Origin: Siphonodentalium dalli | Taxonomy: Eukaryota; Mollusca; Scaphopoda; Gadilida; Siphonodentaliidae | DNA length: 64,000 bases | Direction: 5' to 3' | NCBI GenBank assembly: GCA_032622095.1 | Contig: CP136063.1 | Location: 26,538,987-26,602,986 of the forward strand | Shown: one piece after another, positions 47,801-57,026 of the stretch | Layout: every line of letters begins with the position of its first letter | Numbering within the stretch: the first letter of the stretch is position 1 | The notes under the pieces: model-generated | Database searches by the model: none | What the model was told of the DNA's origin: nothing | The model's input: the letters and a program-made list of their open reading frames with translations, nothing else | Position numbers and translations under genes: made by a program

Positions 47801-48904
47801 AGCAGCCATCTTGGATTTTACTCTTTGTATGGCTAAATTCTTTAGCACGGGCTACATGTCATACCTTTAGTCTGATCGTCATAAAATTTGTCATTGATGT
47901 TAACGATGACATGTAGATGGGAACGAGTAATTTTGGGGTCATTCGGCCAAAAAACCTGGTCGCCAGCAGCCATCTTGGATTTTACTCTTTGTATGACTAA
48001 ATCCTTTAGCACGGGCTACAGGTTGTACCTTTAGTCTGATCATCATGAAATTTGTCATGAATGTTAATAATGACATGTAGATGGGAACGAGTCATTTTGA
48101 GGTCATTCGGATGAAAAACATGGCCACCAGTAGCCATCTTGGATTTTACTCTTTGTATGGCTAAATCCTTTAGCATGGGCTACAGGTCGTACCTTTAGTC
48201 TGATCATCATAAAATTTGTCATGGTTGTTGAAAAAGTCATTTTGGGGTCATTCAGACAAAAAACATGGCCGCCAGCGGCCATCTTGGATTTAAAAATTTA
48301 ATCCATTAGCACGGGCCACAGGTCGTACTGTTCGTCTGATGATCATGAAATTTGTCATGGATGATAATATTGACATGTAGATGAGAACGAGTAATTTTGG
48401 GGTCATTCGGCCCAAAAACATGGCCGCCAGCAGCCATCTTGGATTTTACTCTTTGTATGACTAAATTCTTTAGCATGGGCTACAGGTCGTACCTTTAGTC
48501 TGATCATCATAAAATTTGTCATGGATGTTAACGATGACATGTAGATGGGAACGACTCATTTTGGGGTCAATCGGCCGAAAACATGGCCGCCAGCAGCCAT
48601 CTTGGATTTTACTCTTTGTATGGCTAAATTCTTTAGCACGGGCTACATGTCATACCTTTAGTCTGATCGTCATAAAATTTGTCATTGATGTTAACGATGA
48701 CATGTAGATGGGAACGACTCATTTTGGGGTCATTCGGCCGAAAACAAGGCCGTCAGCAGCCATCTTGGATTTTACTTTTCTCTTCATGTCTATAAACATG
48801 TATTAGATATTCAACTTTCCACATTCCTAATGGCTCCATTGACTGTAATACATTAAATTATTCCCTTTCCAAGTTGAGCTACAGTGTCATTGACACTTTC
48901 ATTT
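44864..48904 (+). mobile_element. 4-kb Helentron-like element of 165-bp monomers
   Basis: The left flank is AGCTCAACTTTACTTTG with a small inverted pair, then TTGCCATGG and a GTCCGTCGTCCG stretch. About two dozen monomers of roughly 160-166 bp follow. Each reads TTTAGCACGGGCTACAGG, TCTGATCATCAT, AAATTTGTCATGGATG, GATGGGAACGAGT, GGGGTCATTCGG, AACATGGCCGCCAG and CCATCTTGGATTTTAC. The right flank has AAGTTGAGCTACAG (an inverted echo of the left) and the hairpin AGTGTCATTGACACT (48883-48897). Arms, core repeat and end hairpin resemble bivalve pearl/Helentron-type non-autonomous elements; this is inference. No coding role. Confidence 0.65.
47120..48710 (+). repeat. 791-bp higher-order duplication in the array
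   Basis: Five-monomer blocks starting at about 47120 and 47911 are practically identical over 791 bp, far closer than neighbouring monomers are to one another. This is the mark of a recent unequal exchange. Confidence 0.8.
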
Positions 48905-49170
48905 CTTGCATTCTTTAACAATTTTATAATTTTTAATGTGTTAAGCCAATGCATTCTCTTATATATGCGAGGCGACCTATGGTCGACTCGCATATATAAG
49001 AGAATGCATTGGCACAGGGCCCTTCTGTTGGGTAAAGGGTTAACACTACATCAAATTTGACCCTCAATGATCTCTGTGTGAATATCACGAATGGTAACTC
49101 TGATATGCGATGTCAGGTGCAACGTTGGAACGGACTTTGGTGCACAGGTAGTGAGGGGTAGGTATTTCTC

Positions 49171-49174
<4 letters not shown>

Positions 49175-49203
<29 letters not shown>
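49175..49203. repeat. (TA)n microsatellite
   Basis: An uninterrupted TA run of about 28 bases directly upstream of an older, degenerate monomer copy. Confidence 0.9.
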
Positions 49204-49209
<6 letters not shown>

Positions 49210-49269
49210 TCAATGATTTTTTTTTAAATTGTGCCTATACATACCATTTAATAAAATCTTTTTGACAAA

Positions 49270-49600
49270 TTGAAGGTGAGCTATTGCCAACAGTCGGCGT
49301 CTGTGGGGATGCCAACAATTTCTGCCTGGGTTGACCAAGATAGTGCCTATCAAATTTATAAATGTTTTTGTGAAAAACATAGCCACTGCAGCCAACTTCA
49401 AGTTTTTTCTTTACATCACTAAATCCTTCGGCTCACCCAACAGGCCACAGCCCTCATCCGATCATCACCAAATTTGAAACTTCAAGGCGACCTCTAGATG
49501 GGACTTATAAAATTTTAAAATGTTTTAGTTAAATTTGTTTTTAAAATAAAAAAACATGTTAAAAATGTTATTTTAGATGAAAAACATGGCTGCTGGTAGC
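49270..49600 (+). repeat. Old degenerate relative of the 165-bp monomer
   Basis: GGTGAGCTATTGCCAAC, CATCCGATCATCACCAAATT and GAAAAACATGGCTGCTGG occur in the same order as in the 45-kb monomers but with many changes. Confidence 0.5.
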
Positions 49601-49607
49601 CATTATT

Positions 49608-50490
49608 AGCTCAACTTACTTTGTAAGTTTGAGCTATTGCCATGGGTTGGCGTCCGTCATCAGTGTGTGCATACCTGTGTCCGTCAACAATTTCCTTTGG
49701 CACAGGCTACAGGTCGTACTGTTGGTCTGATCTTGATGAAATATGTCATGGATGTTGACATTTACATGTAAATGGGAACGAGTCATTTTGGGATCATTCG
49801 GCAAAAAAACATAGCTGCCAGTGGCCATCTTGGATTTCAAAATTCAATCCAGTGACACGGGCTAGAGGTCGTACTGCTTGTCTGACCATCAAGAAATTTG
49901 TCATGGATGTTAATATTGACATGTAGATGGGAACGAGTCATCTTGGGGTCGTTCGTCCAAAAAACATAGCCGCCAGCAGCCATCTTGGATATTACTCTTT
50001 GCATGACTAAATCCTTTGGCATAGGCTACAGGTCCTACCTTTTGGTCGGATCATTATAAAATTCTTAACAGCTGTTGACATTGACATGTAGATGGGAACG
50101 AGTCATTTTGGGGTTGTTCGGCCAAAAAACATGTCTGCCAGCAGCCATCTTGGATTTTACTCTTTGCATGACTAATTCTTTGGCACGGACTACAAGTCGT
50201 CTCTTTGGTTCGATCATCATGAAATTTGTCATGGATGTTAACAATGACATGTAGATGGGAGTGATTCTTTTTGGGGTCATTTGGCAGAAAAACATGGCTG
50301 CCAGTGGCCATTTTGGATTTTACTCCTTCCATAAATAGGCCTTCAACTTTCCACATTACTAATCACTCCATTGACTGTACGAGATATTAGTCTGAGATGG
50401 ATCTTCTGGTTCTCTGCACATTACTAAATCTGTATTTGCGTTAGTTTTATCAGAATCCAAATAATAATATCAAGTTGAGATACAGTCTAA
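49608..50490 (+). mobile_element. Second, shorter copy of the 165-bp array element
   Basis: The left flank AGCTCAACTTACTTTGTAAG is shared with the 4-kb element. About four monomers follow, ending near AAGTTGAGATACAGTC. The order of flank, core and flank is the same, which confirms that the array moves as a defined unit. Confidence 0.65.
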
Positions 50491-50705
50491 TTTTTTTTTT
50501 GTAGTCTCTGAAGAATGAGTTAGTTTATGTGAAGACAGAGTTAAATCAGCGGCTTCCTTCCAGTGACAGAACATTTTACATGCAAACCGAAAATACATGA
50601 GTATCATTATTAGAAAATCATTTTAGCCTTTAGCTCTGAGGAAAATCATGATCAATTTTCGATTTTTTTTTAAATTTTAATATCTATATTTACATAATAA
50701 CTTAA

Positions 50706-51211
50706 AGGTGGATTATCTCTTTGTAAACATGTATTATATAGTTACTGGGGTATAAAATATTAGATTTGAATCGAAGACTCCTGTCCGGAAGTGCTTCTAT
50801 CGATTAATATTAATTTTATTTTGAATATTTTATGGTCCAAAAGGGTGTGTTTGTTCAGCTAACGAACAATAGTGGTTACCAGAAATTTTATTGTACAATT
50901 TTGTCACAAATAAATGTTAATTATACTCATTATCGCTTATATCTGTGGAACAAAACAATACAAACAATCAATCTGGGACATTTGACTTTCGGTGCGTAGC
51001 CATAGTAACAGCTCAGTGCTCTATATCGCAATATGGTATCATCCGAATGGTCTGTTCTAAAAATAGCAACAAAATGGTCCCGATTTAATATTCGAAATAA
51101 AATCAATATTAATTGATAGAAGCTTTTCCGGACAGGGGTCTTCAGTTCATATCTATTATTTTATACCCACGCAACTATTTAAAATTTGTTATTTAAAGAG
51201 ATAATCCACCT
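50706..51211. mobile_element. 506-bp MITE with AGGTGG tips and TTAA
   Basis: The left end AGGTGGATTATCTCTTT has its complement at the right end, with TTAA at 50702-50705 and 51212-51215. Inverted similarity extends about 130 bp into each side (GTCCGGAAGTGCTTCTATCG with its partner). TTAA with an AGG tip would suit Kolobok better than piggyBac; that is inference. No coding. Confidence 0.8.
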
Positions 51212-51487
51212 TTAAGATACAAAAACATAGCCATGTGTTCACAAAGTATATTGACACATGTGCTAACATGGTAACATCATTATAAATATAAATCCGAAAT
51301 TTAAATAAGGGGTTGGGGGCTGTGCTCATTTGCTTTCAAGATTAAGTTGCATATGTGGTATGCTCTTTTAACAATTAACTTGGTGGATTATTCTCATGCG
51401 TTGCCTCTAATGACATGAAGTAAAATAAATCAAGAAGTAAGTTGAAGTAAATAGTATTGTATGTGTTAGATAGATGGCAATAAAATC

Positions 51488-51781
51488 CTGAAAATCTATC
51501 TATCTTTTTATCTATCTATTTATCTATTTATCTATATTTTTATCTATCTCTATCTTTTTATTTATCTATCTATTTATCTATCTTTTTATCTATCTATTTA
51601 TCTATTTATCTATCTATCTATCTTTTTATCTAGCTCTATCTTTTTATCTATCTATCTATTTATCTATCTATCTATTTATCTATCTTTTTATCTATCTATT
51701 TATCTATCTATCTTTTTATCTATCTATCTATTTATCTATCTATTTATCTATCTATCTATCTTTTTATCTATCTCTATCGTT
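51488..51781. repeat. (TATC)n microsatellite, left block
   Basis: Nearly 300 bp of TATC tetramers with interspersed TTTATC and TTTTTATC variants. It lies directly against the 5' side of the Penelope-like element, and matching repeats resume on its 3' side at 56021. Confidence 0.95.
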
Positions 51782-51920
51782 TTACCGAAACGTTGAGGCA
51801 ACTTGACAGTGCGCTCCTAAGTACTTTTTTCATTTTATATCTTCGCGTTCCGTTCTTTGTGTATTATATGTTACTAATCATTACCTTTATTCACAGCCAA
51901 AATTCAAGTCCTGGATCAAA

Positions 51921-53389
51921 ATGACTCAAACAAAACAACCTAAACGTGGAAAAACTAACCGCCCAGAGCGGCAAAAAGACCAGGCATATTTAGACCATTC
52001 TAACCTTGTGAAACTGATGTACAAGCTCCTACAGCTATGGCATCACATTAATTTCTTACAGGACCGTTTGGCGAAGAAGGTCCTGCCGAAAGGCTTTTCA
52101 TCCATCACAGAGTCAGGGCGAACGAGGACCTTCCGACCAGTACTCCCCTGTGAGGAGGTCTTCAATTCGCTTAAAGCGGACGCATTTGAGTGGGGCTTAT
52201 CCTCCATGAAAACTTTGGTCAAGTATTATTTAAAAACTGAATCAGAAATTGAAGTCAAGGTTCTTTCGGCACTCTCTTCTAAAACCCTTGACTTCGACCG
52301 AGCACGAGACACGGCATTAAAATGGGGACTGAAGAATTTTGGCACCAAATTAACTAACGAAACTAAAACAAAGTTCTTGAGTATCATCAGTAAGCTTCAG
52401 TCTTCGGTAGGTTCACGAGTTGGCGTCCAAACTCACACGAAACGTGCTCGGTCACCCTCCCCTCCCCCACTAACCGCTCGCCAGCTTCAATTCCAGGATG
52501 GTCCAGCCAGTGATCAGACAACGTCACCGTCTCTGATGTCAACGCCAAAACGCGTCAAATCTACACCACAGCCACAGCGACCTGCACCAAAACCACGCAC
52601 ACGAACATCTGCAACTGCTACGTCACGCAAATCCACTCCACCGAACACGCCACTTCGCAATTCACCAGCCAAGAAAACTACACCACCGAAGCACGTCTCT
52701 TCCAGTCCTACTTCGCCTGTTGGTTCCATCGCTTCAATGACCTCGCAACGATTTCAACATCATCACCATCGTATGCCGAGGTATTGTCATCATCACCTAA
52801 GGTATCAAAATTTTATAAATTTCGTCAAACTGGCCCTAAGAAGGATTGGTCCTTCCCTAAACAGATCAAAAACAGAGTTGTTATTTTAGGCTCTTCTAAT
52901 GTGTCCCGGATCGATATCGATCCTCCCAAAAATGTTACTATTGCTTGTTACCCAGGTGGCAATTTAGGTCATTTCGGCAACATCGCTCACAAACTGAAGT
53001 CGGAGCCAGAGAAGACACCTCGGCACGTCATAATCAGCATTGGCATCAACAACAGAGAGGACTGGAAGACAGACAACGACAAAGACAAAACAGCCGGCAC
53101 CACAGCTAAGAACAGGGTAACCAACATGGTTTGTAATTTCCGTAAAGTATTCCCTAACGCCACACTTCATTTTCAGGAAATCAATATCTCATCTAGTTTA
53201 GATTCTAGGGACCAGGAAGTTCTGCGTGCCATCAACAGCCAAGCTCGTCACACACAGAACCTCAAGGTTATCCAGGCAATACCAGACCGCGATTTTCACG
53301 TCGAAAACGACAACATCCACTGGACATCACAGACGGCGGCGAAAATCTACCAAGGCTGGAGCAACATCTTTAAAGGTCATTTAAACTAA
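51921..53389 (+). pseudogene. Penelope-like ORF1 with SGNH-hydrolase signature
   Basis: The first part encodes a basic start (MTQTKQPKRG) and a helical domain of about 170 residues. A long Ser/Thr/Pro/Lys-rich linker follows. The second part reads as an SGNH (GDSL-like) hydrolase: VVILGSSNVSRI as block I with the serine, CYPGGN as block II, ISIGINNRE as block III with the asparagine, and DNIHWT as the Asp-x-x-His block. SGNH esterase domains are known in ORF1 of some CR1-type LINEs. I do not recall them as standard in Penelope-like elements. The role may be nucleic-acid or membrane association during retrotransposition, which is unproven. The alternative is a separate neighbouring gene, but strand, spacing and the shared microsatellite flanks favour one element. 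Confidence 0.7.
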
Positions 53390-53509
53390 TTCCTCAGAAG
53401 GGCATCAGCCATGCGGAAAGAGTCGGTCTCGGCACCGAGATAGTCAATCTTGTACCCGATCTTTCCCTGAGCGCTGGTGAGAAATCAATACTTAGGTATG
53501 GTCTAACCT

Positions 53510-55732
53510 TTGTTCCTACCCCACCCGATCTCAAAGAAACACCACATGTTGTTGAGACGGAGGATGGAACATTGGTTTTACCAGAAAAACGGCGGTCCAG
53601 CAAGCATGCAATTTAGGGAAGTAACAGCTATGGCTGATTTCTTTCGCAATTCGACAGGTTTAAAAGATCAATTTAAAGAACCTTCGATGTGGACCCCCTC
53701 TGATCGCCAGATTGACAACTCCATTCCCGAGGTCGCTGGCTTAGTCAAAACCGACATCACAAATTTACCAAAATTTCACAACGAGGATAACCTCACTAAA
53801 GTTGAAAGAACTGCACTAAAAACTCTTCGCAGCAATAAAAACATTGTAATCAAACCTTGTGACAAAGGCAGCTCGCTCGTCATCATGTCTAAAGAAAATT
53901 ACATTCTAGAAGCGACGCGCCAATTAAGCAACACTAAATATTACAAACCATTGGATGAGCCAATTTGGAAATCCAATGTTTTAAAATTCAATCTCATTCT
54001 CAAAAGCTTGCTGGACCAGGACGTTTTAAAGAAAAAACATGTTCAGTATCTAATTGCAAAACCTGAATCCAATAATAGGACATTTTATTTGCTACCTAAA
54101 ATACATAAACCTTTGAGCTGTTGGACTAATCCATACACACCACCCGGTCGCCCCATCATCAGCGACGTGGGCTCGGAGTCGTACCACATTTCGGAGTTGA
54201 TTGATTTCTATTTGAAACCAATTGCTACCCGCCATCCGAGCTATCTAAAAGACCCGGAGGACTTCCTCATTAAATTGTCGAAAATTGAAGTCCCATCTTC
54301 TGCTTACCTAATTAGTCTCGACGTGGAATCTATGTATACAAATATTGGAATCGATGCCGGATTAAAGTCAATTAAGAATGCATTTGATTTCCACCATGAT
54401 CCTCATAGACCTGGAGATGAACTACTTCAATTATTAGAACTTTCTCTTAAAGGGAATGACTTTGAATTTAATGGACGATATTATTTACAGGTCTCCGGCT
54501 GCAGTATGGGCAAGAAGTTTAGTCCTAATTTTGCCTCAATTTTTGTTGCAGAGTAGGAGAAAGGCGCCCTAGCCAAATCTGATAAACAACCATTAGCCTA
54601 TTATAGATTCTTGGACGACATATTTATCATTTGGACTCGTGGTCTGGATGAGTTTAGGGTGTTCTTGGACATCTTGAACAGTCATGACGATTCAATCAAA
54701 CTCAAAGAATCAATATCGCAAACCAGCATTGATTTCCTTGATTTAACAATATTTAAGGGCCCACAATTTACATCATGCAACATTTTAGATACAAAACTTT
54801 TTACAAAACCAACGGATTCTCACCAGCTACTTCATCGTAAATCTTTCCATCCGCCAAAACTTTTCAATGGATTGATTAAATCTCAAATCATTCGATATCA
54901 CCGGAACTGCACGAACAGAAGCGACCTAAATCAAGCTTGTTCGGTGCTGTTCCAGGCTTTACGACCGCGCGGCTACTCTAGTAGATTACTGCGCCAAGTA
55001 AAGTCCGAAACTCTCAGAGAATTGGAATCGTTACGCCATGACCCAACATCGACTGAGCCAACAAGGATACGGCACAATCGGCCGGTGTTGGGTAATGGTT
55101 TAGCCTCATTTTGTCACAGAAAACGATGTTACATCAATACATTGGAATATCTCAATACTGGTAACACTTTCACCAGCGAACAAACACGCATATCGTATCA
55201 AATGCAGAGCAAACTTAATTGTGATTCTAAAAACGTAATTTACTTAATCACATGCAAAAGGTGCTGTATACAATATGTTGGACAAACAAAAACCGCTCTC
55301 ACAGTTAGAATGTCTAATCATCTTTCCAGTGTCCGCCAAGAACTTGACACGCAAATTTCAGATCATTTCAACTCATCTAATCATAACATTAAATCCCATT
55401 TCAGCTTTCAGCCAATAGAACAGACACCAATTCTAGCCGAGGAAGACCAAACCGATTCAATACGCCTAGAACGCGAAAATCATTGGATGGGCGTACTTAA
55501 AACATATCTTCCGTTCGGACTTAACATTGACTACAAAGGTGTTTCTCGAAATTTCTTGTGCTTTCCTCTGATCTACAATCGTAGAAATGTTGAAATCGCA
55601 AGCATTTTCAGAAAAAACTTTGCATTATTAAACACTAAATTGACCGAGCCTCTCGACAAACCGGTGATTATTGCCTACAAGAAAAATCCCAGTTTGAGAG
55701 ATTTGCTCGTTCGATCTAGACTCAGACCTTGA
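53510..55732 (+). pseudogene. Penelope-like reverse transcriptase and GIY-YIG nuclease
   Basis: The region opens with an N-terminal extension and the block IVIKPCDKGSSLVIM. The fingers and palm of the polymerase follow: FYLLPKIHK, GRPIISD, LISLDVESMYTNI (first catalytic Asp) and SGCSMGKKFSP. After these come YRFLDDIFIIW (the catalytic Asp pair), SIDFLDLTIF and FTKPTDSHQLLH, which are typical of Penelope-like enzymes. The C-terminal third is a GIY-YIG endonuclease: VIYLITCKRC, IQYVGQTKTAL and a distal RLERENHW carrying the conserved Glu. A CCHH-like linker, FCHRKRCYINT, precedes it. Such proteins nick target DNA and prime reverse transcription there. The region is not one continuous frame, so this copy is probably inactive. 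Confidence 0.85.
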
Positions 55733-55802
55733 TTAACACGCAGTTTAATTAGATTTTAGCTATGTCAACACCATTATCCTTTGTTTGTGCTCGACACAAT
55801 AT

Positions 55803-55965
55803 TTTATGTCAATTTCCGACACAACCCAAACAAATTTAGCTAGTTCCATCTTTGAATGGCAACAATGCTCAACAAATTATTCCATGTCAATTTCTGACAC
55901 AACCTAACAAAATTTATGTCAATTTCCGACACAACCTAACAAAATTTAGCTAGTTCCATAGAAAT
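55803..55965 (+). repeat. Short tandem repeats in the Penelope-like 3' tail
   Basis: ATGTCAATTTCCGACACAAC, then AACAAAATTTAGCTAGTTCC, repeats near 55805, 55885 and 55915 with small changes. Repeats near the 3' end may serve as template-recognition or priming structure. Confidence 0.7.
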
Positions 55966-56020
55966 AATTACATAAGAAATCGGATTCCGACCTGTGCCCG
56001 CGCTCTCCACACTTTCAAAA

Positions 56021-56061
56021 TATCTATCTATCATTTTATCTATCTATTTATCTATCTTTTT
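56021..56061. repeat. (TATC)n microsatellite, right block
   Basis: The same tetramer and the same TTTATC variants as 51488-51781. The element therefore lies within one microsatellite or carries it at both borders. Confidence 0.9.
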
Positions 56062-56782
56062 GATTTATTATCAACTGCCAGGAGAAGCAACACCTCCAGC
56101 AGAATCTTCACTGCCAAAACAGTCAAATTCACTCCATGACTTAACATGAACAAGAAAATACAGAAAGTGAAAATAGACAGGTGAGCACAAAAATTAATAT
56201 TACAGTAAAATCTATTTCACTTAAACATTCCCCTATTAAAACACTGTATTTCATCCCTCTATTACTCAAATTTAAATTTCTCCGAAAACCCCTTTTTCTC
56301 GAATAAACTTGGCTGTCCTGCAGCAAGATTTCTTGCATTGGGGATTTTGGGCAGATATCAGAATGGGAACTAATGTATCTGGATTAATTATCACTCGTGG
56401 CAAGTAACTCAACCATTTTGTTAGCATTGATTCCACACAGTATTAATGGGTGTACAGTAAATGCCCTAATTAATCAAATGCTTAACCAGGGAGAGCTTTC
56501 CGATGAATGGCAACAAGCCATATTTCTGACTAAATCCTGAAAAGTTACCCATAATTCTGCTGTTGTTAAGCAGTCGATAAATTATGTCATTACTGTATCT
56601 CTATTAAGTGGCCGAAGTGTATGATTTGGGTTCACTCAGTTTGAAATAGAGCCTCGATGCACTTTGCTATATTTCATACACAGTCATACAAATTATACTT
56701 TAACATACACATAGACCATGATACTTTAACATACACATAGACCATGATACTTTTACATGTATAACATTTATAAATTTGTTAA
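56062..56782. other. No gene; half copy of a fold-back element
   Basis: Apart from the fold-back half at about 56497-56571 and a doubled CATACACATAGACCATGATAC (56704-56750), no feature is recognised. Confidence 0.4.
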
Positions 56783-57026
56783 AGGTGGATTACTCTTTGT
56801 AAACATGTATTATATAGTTACCGGAGTACGAAATATTAGATATGAAGACTCCTACGTCCGAAAATGCTTCTATTGATTAATATTCATTTTATTTTGAATA
56901 TATTTTGATCTAAAAAGGTGTGGTTATTCACTTAACAAACAATAGTGGTTACTGTTAACAGAGACCAGAAATTTGATTGGTAATTTTGTCATACATAAAT
57001 GCTAATTAGACTCATTGTCGCTTTAT
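56783..57026. mobile_element. AGGTGG/TTAA MITE, part split by the LINE
   Basis: TTAA at 56779-56782 then AGGTGGATTACTCTTTG matches the left half of 50706-51211. The sequence stops at the LINE insertion and resumes at 60200 (ACTATGGAATAAAAC, CAATCAATCTGGGACATT) for about 40 bp before diverging. Confidence 0.75.

Larger units (their letters stand above)
44604..49039. mobile_element. piggyBac-like MITE, copy C, with 4-kb insert
   Basis: TTAA at 44600-44603 and 49040-49043 surrounds tips CCCTTTACCCAACA and TGTTGGGTAAAGGG. The same GCCAATGCATTCTC palindromes as copy A lie at 44754-44822 and 48945-49013. In copy A the spacer between the palindromes is about 75 bp. Here it is opened, near ACCATTTTT, by a tandem-array element of about 4 kb. 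Confidence 0.85.
51782..56020 (+). mobile_element. Penelope-like retroelement with upstream ORF1
   Basis: Between two (TATC)n blocks lies a 4.2-kb element in the plus orientation. It has a leader of about 140 bp, an ORF1 region (51921-53389), and a reverse transcriptase plus GIY-YIG nuclease region (53510-55732). Its 3' tail contains repeated segments. RT followed by GIY-YIG is the diagnostic order of Penelope-like elements. It looks nearly full length but is broken, by about two interruptions across its frames. It seems fairly young, since domain motifs are still crisp. Confidence 0.85.

Noticed and set aside
47725-47916. Repeated short open frames at 47725 and 48516
   Set aside because: Identical because of the 791-bp duplication; they encode nothing recognisable.
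44990-48780. Regular array as a CRISPR-like array
   Set aside because: Monomers are about 165 bp, contiguous and without unique spacers, and the genome is eukaryotic.
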